A stretch of 23,805 bases of DNA. Origin: JAAYGT01 sp050252075. GTDB taxonomy: Bacteria > Pseudomonadota > Gammaproteobacteria > Burkholderiales > Burkholderiaceae_B. A program made the translations under genes and the position numbers. The stretch's first letter is position 1. Each line of letters begins with the position of its first letter. Positions 16,234 to 23,805 of this stretch are shown here, piece after piece. The stretch covers positions 1 through 23,805 of the forward strand of contig JBFWLP010000048.1 in NCBI GenBank assembly GCA_050252075.1, in the 5' to 3' direction. Below the pieces are notes generated by a model. It was not told the origin of the DNA. It worked only from the letters and a program-made list of their open reading frames with translations, and made no database searches.

Positions 16234-16911
16234 ATGAATAATTCGCCCGATTCCCCGCCGTCCCATCCCGCCGATCTTGTCGAGCTTGGCCGTATTGTGT
16301 CGGCCTATGGCATTCGCGGGTGGGTGAAAGTGCAGCCGCACGCCGCCGGCAGTCAGGCGCTGTTGCAAGCCGGCACATGGTGGCTCACCCCCCCCGGTCT
16401 GCCTGCAGCGCCGGGCGGGCCCACACCGCCCGGTCAACCCGCCATGCCCGTCAAGGTGGCGGTGGCGCGTACCCAGGGTTCCACCGTGGTGGGCCAATTG
16501 CAGGGTGTGCCCGATCGCAATGCCGCCGAACTGCTCAAGGGGTATACCGTGGCTGTGCCCCGCGAGGCTTTTCCCGACCCCGACGACGATGAGTATTACT
16601 GGGTCGACCTTATTGGCTGCCTGTTGTACGGCGAAGACGACAACCGGCAGCAGGCCCTGATCGGCCGGGTAACCCAGGTGAGCGATAACGGCGCCCATGC
16701 CGTGCTTACCGTGCAGCGTTTGCAGCCGGCGGGTAGTGCGGAACCCCAGCCCGGACAGGCACCGGGGTTGCCGGAATCCACGTTGCTGGAACCGGTGTTG
16801 TCCGACAAAGGCAAACCCGTGGAAACGCTGGTTCCTTTTGTAAAAGCCCACGTACACACGGTGGATCTGCCCAACAAGTGTCTGTTCAGCAACTGGCCGC
16901 TGACGGACTGA
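16234..16911 (+). CDS. rimM: Ribosome maturation factor RimM
   Basis: RimM binds S19 and assists maturation of the 30S head. The 225-residue protein has the N-terminal RimM barrel (LGRIVSAYGIRGWVKVQPHA at about 18-37, and LQGVPDRNAAELLKGYTVAVPR) and the PRC-barrel (YYWVDLIGCLLYG at 121-133, then LVPFVKAHVHTVDLPNKCL). It is over 40 residues longer than E. coli RimM (182). The excess lies in a short N-terminal extension, a Pro/Gly-rich insert (about 52-72, TPPGLPAAPGGPTPPGQPAM) and a second insert (about 163-194) in the PRC domain. The start has no clear ribosome site. The trmD start lies six bases downstream of its stop. Confidence 0.95.
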   Translation: MNNSPDSPPSHPADLVELGRIVSAYGIRGWVKVQPHAAGSQALLQAGTWWLTPPGLPAAPGGPTPPGQPAMPVKVAVARTQGSTVVGQLQGVPDRNAAELLKGYTVAVPREAFPDPDDDEYYWVDLIGCLLYGEDDNRQQALIGRVTQVSDNGAHAVLTVQRLQPAGSAEPQPGQAPGLPESTLLEPVLSDKGKPVETLVPFVKAHVHTVDLPNKCLFSNWPLTD

Positions 16912-16917
16912 ACGCCC

Positions 16918-17682
16918 ATGCGTTTCGATGTCATTACGCTGTTTCCCGACATGTTCCACGTGGTTCGCGACGCGGGCGTTACGGGGCGGGCGCATCGGCA
17001 GCAGCGCTGGGAACTGGCCACCTGGAATCCGCGCGACTTCACCCACGATGCGCATCGCACAGTCGACGACCGCCCTTACGGCGGCGGGCCCGGCATGGTC
17101 ATGCTGGCCGAGCCGTTAGAACAGGCCGTGGCCGCCGCGCAGCAGTCCCGTGCCGGTGAAGCGGCACCCGTCATACTCATGAGCCCCACCGGCCGCCGAT
17201 TCGACCAGCAGGCCGCGCAAACACTGGCCGACTCGCCGGGCGCGGTGCTGGTGTGCGGACGCTACGAAGGGGTGGACCAGCGTTTTATCGACCGCTGTGT
17301 CACCCACGAATTTTCGCTGGGCGACTTTGTGTTGTCGGGCGGGGAAATTGCCGCGCTGGCGGTGATCGACGCCACCGTGCGTTTGCTGCCGGGCGTGCTG
17401 AACACCGCGGAATCGTCAGTTCAGGATTCCTTCAACCCGTCGCTCAGCGGCCTGCTTGACAGTCCGCATTACACCCGGCCCGAAAGCTATCACGGCCACG
17501 ACGTACCCGCCGAACTGCTGTCGGGGCATCATGCCAATATCGCGCGTTGGCGTCGCCGGCAATCGTTGCTGCTTACCGCTGCACGCCGCCCCGATCTGAT
17601 CCGGCAGGCGCGCGCCCAGGGCCTGTTGAGCCCCGACGACGAAAAATTCCTTGGCAGTTTGAACGTGCCGCCGGCACCTTAG
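16918..17682 (+). CDS. trmD: tRNA (guanine-N1)-methyltransferase TrmD
   Basis: TrmD methylates G37 of tRNAs with a G at position 36, using S-adenosylmethionine, and prevents +1 frameshifting. The 254-residue protein starts MRFDVITLFPDMF. It has RPYGGGPGMVM (52-62), the SPTGRRF motif, and the deep trefoil-knot cofactor segments VLVCGRYEGVDQRF (about 110-123) and SLGDFVLSGGEIAALAVID (133-151). The C-terminal domain contains SFNPSLSGLLDSPHYTRP. The stop codon overlaps that of the convergent pgaD by four bases. The usual next gene of this operon, rplS, is not present. Confidence 0.97.
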   Translation: MRFDVITLFPDMFHVVRDAGVTGRAHRQQRWELATWNPRDFTHDAHRTVDDRPYGGGPGMVMLAEPLEQAVAAAQQSRAGEAAPVILMSPTGRRFDQQAAQTLADSPGAVLVCGRYEGVDQRFIDRCVTHEFSLGDFVLSGGEIAALAVIDATVRLLPGVLNTAESSVQDSFNPSLSGLLDSPHYTRPESYHGHDVPAELLSGHHANIARWRRRQSLLLTAARRPDLIRQARAQGLLSPDDEKFLGSLNVPPAP

Positions 17683-18119
17683 CAGGCGTGTGACTCCAGG
17701 CGGGTGGGATCGATGCGCTCAATGCCGCCGTCCAGGGAATGGGTAATATCCACCACGCGTGCCGAGCGCAGGCGTTGCAACTGGGTAAGGTTCAATCCAA
17801 AGTGCCGCGCCAGTGTGTCATCGCTGACCTGATCAATGGGCTTGCGCCGGTCTTTTCCACGAAATCGCACGCGGTTCGACAGCGCCCAGCCAAACAGCAA
17901 TGATGCGTTCACGCCCCCCACAATGGTGTACACGATAATTGTGCGTACCGACGGGAAGAACTCATCGAAAAAGGCCGACCCCAGGCCGGCATGCGCGCTT
18001 TGCTGCAACAGCTCGTAAAGGCCGTCAATAAACCAGTACGCGAACAGCAGCCAGGCGCTCGTGGTGACCGTCAGGTCAATGCAGGCGCGCCACCAAGGGC
18101 GTGGGGTTTTGATGATCAT
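17679..18119 (-). CDS. pgaD: PgaD-like subunit of the PNAG synthase
   Basis: PgaD is the small inner-membrane partner of the PgaC glycosyltransferase; in E. coli the PgaCD pair responds to cyclic di-GMP. This 146-residue protein has two hydrophobic segments (about 18-36, TSAWLLFAYWFIDGLYEL; and about 61-78, IIVYTIVGGVNASLLFGWAL) and a cytoplasmic tail starting NRVRFRGKDRRKP, with a helical DDTLARHFGLNLTQLQRLRSAR. Sequence in this family is poorly conserved, so the call relies mostly on size, topology, the RFRGKDRRK-type boundary and position. It overlaps pgaC by four bases (ATGA on the minus strand). The start at 18119 is preferred over an upstream in-frame ATG because that one would lie within pgaC. 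Confidence 0.85.
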   Translation of the reverse strand: MIIKTPRPWWRACIDLTVTTSAWLLFAYWFIDGLYELLQQSAHAGLGSAFFDEFFPSVRTIIVYTIVGGVNASLLFGWALSNRVRFRGKDRRKPIDQVSDDTLARHFGLNLTQLQRLRSARVVDITHSLDGGIERIDPTRLESHAC

Positions 18120-19462
18120 CGTGCTTTCTTCACGCGTTGTTTGATACCCCGGTCGGGGCTCACCCAGCGGGCGCGTTTTTGCTGGCGCCGCAGCATCACT
18201 CGCGGGAAGCTGACCAGCGTGGTACACAAACTGATCAGCCAGTAGGCGGCCGGGTACCAGATAATCCAGAACATCGACCGCGACAGCCCCGGTTCGTAGC
18301 GCCGGTCAATCAGGGCGCTGATCGTGAACTGGGCCAGACACACAATGGCCAGCAGCATACCGGTGAATCCGGGCGGCACCAGCTTGTCAATGTACAGATG
18401 CGCGGGCATGGGCATGAGCTGCCCGGCTATCCATAAAATCACGGACAAGGCAAACGCAAACGCCCACAACGACGAAATGCAGTATTCCAGCAGCATGGGA
18501 ATCAGGCGGCGGTAGCGCCAGGTCCATAGCCGCTTGGCGTACTTCAGAAACACTTCCGCGCCGCCCTGGGCCCAGCGCAGGCGTTGCTTCCACAGGCCGC
18601 GCAGGGTCTCGGGCATCAGTATCCAGCACAAGGCCCGTGGCTCATAGAAAATAGACCAGTGATCCAGCTGCAGCTTCCAGCTGATGTCGATGTCCTCGGT
18701 AATCATTTCCAGGCTCCAGTAGCCCACGCGGTTCAGCGCCGTTTTGCGAAACGCCGCCACCACGCCGGACACCGTGAACACCTGGCCGTAGATGCGCTGG
18801 GTGCGCTTAATCAGACCGATAATCGATGAAAACTCACCCACCTGAATGTGACCGATGATCGTGGAACGGGTGCGTATGCGCGGGTTGCCGGTAACCGCCC
18901 CCACGCGGGGAAACCGCACCAGCGGATCCACCAGATACGCAGCGGCATTCGGATCCAGCACCGCATCGCCGTCGATACACACCAGGAATTCGCCGTGCGC
19001 CGCCAGCGCGCCCATGCGCAAGGCCATGGCCTTGCCCTGGTTGTGCACCAAATGAATGACGCGAAGTTTTTCGTGCCGGGCCGCCAGCTCGTTCAGCATG
19101 GCGGCCGTGCCGTCCGACGAGCCATCGTTGATGGCTATGACCTCGATATTGGCGTAGTTTTGGCCCAGGGCGGCCAGAATGGCCTCCTGGCCGTGCTCAA
19201 CCTCGTTGAAGCAGGGAATCAGAATGGTGATCAGCGGTGAGCCGTCCAGCACAGGCGGCGGGGTGCCCGGCCCCCAGGGCCAGCGCCGTTCCCATTGCAG
19301 CCAGAAATACACCCCGCCGCTCATCCAGATTCCCGACATGAACAAGGGGTAAAAAAACACAAAATCCAGAATCACATCGCCGGTGAACAAAATGGCGATC
19401 AGCAGCGGCAGGGTGACCGCAATGCACAAGACAACGAAGGCGCCGAATCGGTCGATGATCAT
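18116..19462 (-). CDS. pgaC: Poly-beta-1,6-N-acetylglucosamine synthase PgaC
   Basis: PgaC is a processive GT2 glycosyltransferase that polymerises UDP-GlcNAc at the inner membrane. The 448-residue protein has two N-terminal membrane segments, the catalytic domain with ITILIPCFNE, D113 in INDGSSDGT, CIDGD (D164/D166), TED at 255-257 and the QRLRW motif (293-297), and then about three C-terminal membrane segments ending near WVSPDRGI. The resemblance to E. coli PgaC is strong along most of the length. The ATG at 19462 overlaps the pgaB stop (ATGA) and matches the family N-terminus. A GTG five codons upstream (19477) is possible but lacks a clear ribosome site. Confidence 0.96.
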   Translation of the reverse strand: MIIDRFGAFVVLCIAVTLPLLIAILFTGDVILDFVFFYPLFMSGIWMSGGVYFWLQWERRWPWGPGTPPPVLDGSPLITILIPCFNEVEHGQEAILAALGQNYANIEVIAINDGSSDGTAAMLNELAARHEKLRVIHLVHNQGKAMALRMGALAAHGEFLVCIDGDAVLDPNAAAYLVDPLVRFPRVGAVTGNPRIRTRSTIIGHIQVGEFSSIIGLIKRTQRIYGQVFTVSGVVAAFRKTALNRVGYWSLEMITEDIDISWKLQLDHWSIFYEPRALCWILMPETLRGLWKQRLRWAQGGAEVFLKYAKRLWTWRYRRLIPMLLEYCISSLWAFAFALSVILWIAGQLMPMPAHLYIDKLVPPGFTGMLLAIVCLAQFTISALIDRRYEPGLSRSMFWIIWYPAAYWLISLCTTLVSFPRVMLRRQQKRARWVSPDRGIKQRVKKAR

Positions 19463-21507
19463 GGGTAGGGATACCACGCATTGGACAAAGCGGGCCGGAT
19501 CATCTGAATGGCCGGATGGTCGCCGATGAAGTCGTCGGGGTAATAGCCAAAGCTCAGTGCGCCGCGCTTTTGCAGCGTGCGCATCCAGCCGGCCAGCACC
19601 GCGCTGTCAATATACGGCGCGTCAGGCAGGCTCCAGTCGCGGCTTTGCAGCTCGAATACCGTGCGGTTCAGGGCGCCGGGCCGCCGCTGCGCCACCGCAT
19701 CCACCAGACGCTCCAGCCAGGCCGTGGCATCGCGCGCCGGCACGCCTTCCATGTAGGGCATGGCCATGGGCGCCGTCCAGTCGTAGGCTGTCAGGAAGTC
19801 GTCCAGGTTCTGCGCAAACCATGTTTCGCTGTGCGGTTCCAGTATGGGCATGGCGAAGATATTGCGGGCTGTTTTTACCTGCGGGCCGCGAATGGCGCGC
19901 ACCCGCTCGGCCAGTTCTAGGGTGAAGTCGACCAGATAGCGGCTTTTGAAGCGCGTCCAGCGCTGCAGGGTATCGGGGTCGGCCCGCAACGCGGCCACCG
20001 AACCCGGCAGCCCGGCCGCTTCGTAGGCCTTCAGCGCCAGTGGTCCGGCATCCTCGAAATCGCTCATCAGGGCATCGTCGTGGAACAGAATGCCGTCGAA
20101 GGTGGCCTGAAAGGCCAGATCCTCGTACAGTTGCCCGATCAACTCACGCGCCTGAGGGTCGAAGGGCGATAGCCGCCGGTACTGGGCCGGGTCGGGCGCA
20201 GGCAAGGCGTTGGGCGTGTCGGGGTTCCAGCGGGTAACGCGGGCGATCGACGGGTCAAGGTCCAGGCTCAGTACCGGCATCCAGGCATAAATACGCACCG
20301 AGGCCCGGCTGCGCAATTGCCAGGCCACCCGGTTGAACAGGTCGGCGCGCATGGGCAATACCCGGTTGGGAAAATACACCGACCGTACCAGGCCGTCGCC
20401 TACCGGGTCGGCATAGGCCTGTAGAAACACCGTGGAAATCTGCAGGTCGGCAATGCGCTGCACCAGTTTGCCCAGGTTGCGGTCCATCTGCGCCGGGTCG
20501 GGGTCGTACAGGTAGTCCAGATCCACATGGGCCACCCGCAGGGCCGGCACATCGTCGCGCCCGCTGACCAGCCGGGCGAAGCCGTCGAGCTCGGGGGCAT
20601 TCGACAGCAGGGCGCGCGGCATGCTCATCAGCTCATTAACCTTTCCCGCGCCGTCGTCCAGTGTCAGGGCCAGCGTGTAGCCCGTGTTGCCGATCACACG
20701 CAGCGCAGCGCCGTTGGCCGCGCCGTAAGGCCACACCCAGACACGCACCGGCTTGCCGGTCACCCGTTCCAGGGTGGCGGTAATGCCGGCGGCATCGCGG
20801 GCAATGCGCTCGCGGTAAGCGGCGGGGGTTTCGTAAGTGCCGGTGGTCTTGTCGTAGATCAGCGACGCGGCGGCCGGTTGCTGGTTGCCCTGGGGGTTGG
20901 CCGGCACGCCGAAATGCAGATTATTGGTGTGCGAAGCCATTTCCACCAGACCCGACTGCGCCATCTCGCGAATTTCGGGCCATACCGTGAACCGGTCGCG
21001 CTCCACCATCAGCCCGCCGAAGTTCACCGGCTGATCGCGCGGCGTGCCTGTCCAGGCACCCACCGGCGCCAGCACGGCCGGCCACTGGTAGGCTTTCAGC
21101 ACCGGAAAGACACGCTCATAGAAGCTGCGGTAGCCGTCGTCGAAGGTAAGCAGCACGGCGCGCTCGGGCAAAGGGTCGCCGCCCGCCTGCGCCGCCAGAA
21201 TGGCATCGACACTCACCGCCACGAATCCGTTCTCGCGCAGCCAGGCCAACTGGTTGATCAGCTGGTCGGTACTGACACTCAGAAATGTCTGGTCAGGCGG
21301 GCCGTCGGTAACATCGTGGTAAGCCAGCGCCAGCAGCGTATTCTTCGGCCAGGGTGCATCCGACGGGTTGCGGGCGCGTTCATCGGGCGGAACAAATGCC
21401 GGTGACGCCGCGCAACCGGCAAGCATCAGGGTTGCCAGCAACACCAGAACCAGCCACGCCATCCGCCACCCAGGGTGGTCAATACGCGAGCAACGTTTCG
21501 TGAGCAT
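19459..21507 (-). CDS. pgaB: PNAG N-deacetylase lipoprotein PgaB with C-terminal glycoside hydrolase-like domain
   Basis: PgaB partly deacetylates PNAG in the periplasm so that it can pass through PgaA. The 682-residue protein has a lipobox LMLAGC (acylated C32) after a hydrophobic signal segment. The carbohydrate-esterase 4 domain spans about 55-310, with LAYHDVTDGP, the TFDDGYRSFY motif (D123, D124) and SHTNNLH (H193, H198) as the Asp-His-His metal site. The C-terminal domain (about 320-670) has HVDLDYLYDPDPAQMDRNL, FLQAYADP, GILFHDDALMSDFED (D477/D478) and PYMEG, matching the PgaB/BpsB glycoside hydrolase domain that can cut partly deacetylated PNAG. It lies 14 bases downstream of pgaA. 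The start at 21507 has no strong ribosome site; M16 is an alternative. Confidence 0.95.
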   Translation of the reverse strand: MLTKRCSRIDHPGWRMAWLVLVLLATLMLAGCAASPAFVPPDERARNPSDAPWPKNTLLALAYHDVTDGPPDQTFLSVSTDQLINQLAWLRENGFVAVSVDAILAAQAGGDPLPERAVLLTFDDGYRSFYERVFPVLKAYQWPAVLAPVGAWTGTPRDQPVNFGGLMVERDRFTVWPEIREMAQSGLVEMASHTNNLHFGVPANPQGNQQPAAASLIYDKTTGTYETPAAYRERIARDAAGITATLERVTGKPVRVWVWPYGAANGAALRVIGNTGYTLALTLDDGAGKVNELMSMPRALLSNAPELDGFARLVSGRDDVPALRVAHVDLDYLYDPDPAQMDRNLGKLVQRIADLQISTVFLQAYADPVGDGLVRSVYFPNRVLPMRADLFNRVAWQLRSRASVRIYAWMPVLSLDLDPSIARVTRWNPDTPNALPAPDPAQYRRLSPFDPQARELIGQLYEDLAFQATFDGILFHDDALMSDFEDAGPLALKAYEAAGLPGSVAALRADPDTLQRWTRFKSRYLVDFTLELAERVRAIRGPQVKTARNIFAMPILEPHSETWFAQNLDDFLTAYDWTAPMAMPYMEGVPARDATAWLERLVDAVAQRRPGALNRTVFELQSRDWSLPDAPYIDSAVLAGWMRTLQKRGALSFGYYPDDFIGDHPAIQMIRPALSNAWYPYP

Positions 21508-21521
21508 AGCGATCCATTCCG

Positions 21522-23805
21522 TTAAAACCGGTAGTTCAGGTCAAAGACAACGCGAAGCTCACGTTCCCGCTCGCCATCGTAAGGGCGCGAGGTTCCCGTA
21601 ACACGAAAGCCCATGTCCAGAACGTCATTGGTGCGAAAGCGCTGCCCGTAGCCCAGGGTAAACAACCCCGCGCCGCCGTAGCCCTGCTGGCTGTATATCC
21701 CCGCACCGGCCAGCAGCTGCTGTTGCCAGACGGTTTCGTAGAACTGGTACAGCGTGTGGCTGGCCTGAACCGAGGCCGTGGCGGTCAGGTCGCGCGACGG
21801 GTTGAAGTAGGGCGCGTCGTCGGCGGTATTGCGCTGGGCGAATCCGTCGAGCAGCATATCCAGTTCCCAGGTAGGGGCGCTGTAAATACGCTCGCGTCCG
21901 CCCAAGCCCAATTGTGTTCGCCGGTTCCCGTCGCTGAAATGCTGCCGGCCCGCCAGCAGCGTCCAGCGGCGCCGTTCGTTCGGTTGCCACGTAAGGGCGG
22001 CGTTCGCGCCATTGCTGGTAATGTCGTTTTGCAAGGCACGCAGCGGGGTGTCGCGCCCCAGGCGTTCCGCGCCGGCCGACACCTGCCAGGTGTCGCTTAC
22101 GTCGTAACTGAACGCCACGCGAGCGCCGGTTTGCGCGCCGTGACCGAACTGGTTGGAAGACACCTCGGCCTCGATCGTGGTGCCGCGCCCCCGCCATTCC
22201 ACACCGGCCCGGCCCCAGCGGTAATCGGTGTCGGTATCCTGATACCGCGTGCTCGCCAGACCTGTACCGGCAAACACCCGCCAGTTCTCGGCCAGCGGCC
22301 GGGAATACACCACCGTATCCAAGCCGAAATCACGGTTGCCCACGGCCGGATTGTCCTGGGCCAGGCCGCGATACCCCGAAATGCGCAGCTCGTTCTTGTC
22401 GTGCACCTGCAGCAGGCGCGACAGCCGCTGCGCCGCCAGGTTCTCGGGAAACCGTTGCATTACATCGTCGCGCAGCAACCGGGCCTGACGCCACTCCTGC
22501 AGATCCAGCGCTGTATACCCTTGCTCCACTTCCACCGCCAACGCCCGAGGCTCCCGGGCCTGCGCCGGCAGCAATTCGCTTTCCGCCGCCCGCGGCCAGC
22601 CGCGCGACCGGTACAGCGACGCCTTGGCCGTCGCCAGATTCACGTTGCTGGGCGCGGCGTTCGACAGCGCTTGCACATCGTGTACGGACCGGGGCAGGTC
22701 GTTTGTAGCGCTGTATGCCATGGCCCGCGCCAGGCGGGTGTCGAGCTTTTCGGGATTCGGCTGGCGTTCGGGCTGGCCGGGCAGCCAGCGCCACACGGGC
22801 TGCCGTTCATCGGCGGCCGCAATGACCTGCAGGGCTTCTTCGTAACGATTGCTTTCCAGCAAGGCGTAGTAATAACCAATCTCGTCGCCGGCGCGTGCCG
22901 ACGCCGACGGTTTGCCCGGTTCGCCCACCACGCGCGCGTAAAGTGCCGCCGCTTGTTCGGGCTGACGCAAATACAGATATGCACTGGCCACATCGCCCAG
23001 CGCGTAATCGGGAACCGTCACCCCGTCGGCCAGCAAGGCCTCGTAACCGTCCACCACATCGTGCATGCGCACCCGAGCATGCAAGGCGTGCAAGCGGTCA
23101 ATGCGCGCACGTTGCACGTCGCGAGCAGCTTCTTCCCCCAGGGCCGACCAGCGCTCCAGCAGCTGATCGTAATAGGCAATGGCGCGGTCGGCGATGACAA
23201 ATCGGTCGGCTTCTTTCAGTGTGGGTTCGGCACCCATTCGCGCCAGCTCCGCCGCCATGTCGCCTTCCAGCAACCGTAGCTGCGCCGCGTTCAGCAGCGC
23301 CGGATTTTTCTGCGCAAGGGCCAGCGCGGGTTGCGGCAGCCCGGCGCGTTGAAGCGCAAATACATATTCGCGGGTAATGTATGCCAGCCCCGGCCACCGC
23401 TCGTGTGCCTGCGTCAGCACCTGCAGGGCCGCATAAAACTGTTGTGCGCGCTGATGCGCATAGGCCAGCGCCACGTACGCGTCGGGTTCGTTCGGGTACC
23501 GCTGCAGCAGGCGTTTACCCCGCGCCAGTGCTGTGTCAGCGTTGCCGGCGTCAGCCAGCGTCATAACCTCGCCCACGGCAAACAGGCGTTGCGACGGGTA
23601 GGCACGTTGGCCGCGCGTGTACAGCAACAGCGCCTGCTTCCAGTTTTTCGCGTCACGCGCCGCCGCCGCATCGCGCAACAGCGCATCGGCCGCCGGCAAC
23701 GCCGCGCTCCATGCCGTGCCCGCCGCGCCTGCCGCGCCCAATAGCAGCGACACACCGACAACAACGCCACCCAGCGCCCGTCGCGCCGCTGGCAAAGTGA
23801 TACGG
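21522..23805 (-). CDS. pgaA: PgaA, outer-membrane PNAG export porin, 5'-truncated by window edge
   Basis: PgaA exports PNAG through the outer membrane. At least 757 codons are present and the frame stays open to the right edge, so the real start is probably outside (E. coli PgaA is about 807 residues); a TTG at 23795 is the only start-like codon near the end. A signal-peptide-like segment (GGVVVGVSLLLGAAGAAG, then WSAALP) is followed by about 400 residues of TPR-like helical repeats that bind the polymer (KNWKQALLLYTRGQRAYPSQ, PDAYVALAYAHQRAQQFYAA, RYEEALQVIAAADERQP). From about residue 490 the text becomes alternating aromatic/polar beta strands typical of a 16-strand barrel. The protein ends VVFDLNYRF with the terminal phenylalanine used by the BAM machinery. 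It is the promoter-proximal gene of pgaABCD; the promoter is not in the window. Confidence 0.93.
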   Translation of the reverse strand, partial: RITLPAARRALGGVVVGVSLLLGAAGAAGTAWSAALPAADALLRDAAAARDAKNWKQALLLYTRGQRAYPSQRLFAVGEVMTLADAGNADTALARGKRLLQRYPNEPDAYVALAYAHQRAQQFYAALQVLTQAHERWPGLAYITREYVFALQRAGLPQPALALAQKNPALLNAAQLRLLEGDMAAELARMGAEPTLKEADRFVIADRAIAYYDQLLERWSALGEEAARDVQRARIDRLHALHARVRMHDVVDGYEALLADGVTVPDYALGDVASAYLYLRQPEQAAALYARVVGEPGKPSASARAGDEIGYYYALLESNRYEEALQVIAAADERQPVWRWLPGQPERQPNPEKLDTRLARAMAYSATNDLPRSVHDVQALSNAAPSNVNLATAKASLYRSRGWPRAAESELLPAQAREPRALAVEVEQGYTALDLQEWRQARLLRDDVMQRFPENLAAQRLSRLLQVHDKNELRISGYRGLAQDNPAVGNRDFGLDTVVYSRPLAENWRVFAGTGLASTRYQDTDTDYRWGRAGVEWRGRGTTIEAEVSSNQFGHGAQTGARVAFSYDVSDTWQVSAGAERLGRDTPLRALQNDITSNGANAALTWQPNERRRWTLLAGRQHFSDGNRRTQLGLGGRERIYSAPTWELDMLLDGFAQRNTADDAPYFNPSRDLTATASVQASHTLYQFYETVWQQQLLAGAGIYSQQGYGGAGLFTLGYGQRFRTNDVLDMGFRVTGTSRPYDGERERELRVVFDLNYRF

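Noticed and set aside
17665..17677. GTGCC/GGCAC hairpin at the end of trmD as a bidirectional terminator
   Set aside because: It has a five-base stem with a three-base loop, lies inside coding sequence and has no T-tract on either strand.
19463..19477. GTG start of pgaC at 19477
   Set aside because: The ATG at 19462 matches the PgaC family N-terminus and gives the same ATGA overlap as the pgaC-pgaD joint. The GTG cannot be fully excluded.
21723..23279. 518-residue open frame on the plus strand opposite pgaA
   Set aside because: It is a shadow of pgaA, with Arg/Gly/Pro-rich composition and no domain; the minus-strand frame has the signal, TPR and barrel pattern.

Overview
The window (about 23.8 kb, GC-rich, densely coded on both strands) looks like chromosomal DNA of a betaproteobacterium of the Burkholderiales, most likely an Alcaligenaceae member (Bordetella, Achromobacter or Pusillimonas-like). 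This rests on gene content and protein style: membrane PuuD urate oxidase with a cytochrome c tail, a heterodimeric xanthine dehydrogenase with XdhC, and a PgaABCD/Bps locus. The genus is inferred, not shown. No tRNA, rRNA, IS, integrase or CRISPR array was seen. No gene-free stretch exceeds 300 bases; the longest is the rpsP-rimM gap of 160 bases.

Layout. (1) Positions 1-2484, + strand: the end of a type IVb-like pilus operon, with a partial PilR/GspF-like inner-membrane protein, a PilS-type major prepilin and a PilV-type minor prepilin. A terminator-like hairpin lies before the major pilin. (2) Positions 2481-12718: a purine catabolism locus arranged around one divergent control region (4031-4168). 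Leftward: hiuH-puuD. Rightward: an FCD-GntR regulator, puuE, uraD, alc, allA, xdhA, xdhB, xdhC. (3) Positions 12779-17682, + strand: housekeeping genes alaS, a tusA-like gene, rpsP, rimM and trmD. (4) Positions 17679-23805, - strand: pgaD, pgaC, pgaB and pgaA (pgaA cut by the right edge), for making and exporting the biofilm polysaccharide poly-beta-1,6-N-acetylglucosamine (PNAG).

How the purine genes work together. XdhAB, matured by XdhC, oxidises hypoxanthine/xanthine to urate. PuuD oxidises urate to 5-hydroxyisourate. HiuH hydrolyses that to OHCU, and UraD decarboxylates OHCU to S-allantoin. PuuE opens allantoin to allantoate, Alc releases urea and ureidoglycolate, and AllA releases glyoxylate and a second urea. 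Most joints in the rightward operon are ATGA or similar overlaps, which suggests translational coupling. The control region carries three copies of a TTGACAATTT-like element over two back-to-back promoters.

All assignments come from reading sequence and motifs by eye; no database search was run. I found no clear new system. The items most worth checking are the repeat-bearing divergent control region, the hairpin cluster splitting rpsP from rimM, the attenuator-like hairpin before the major pilin, and the two convergent gene pairs whose stop codons overlap by four bases.
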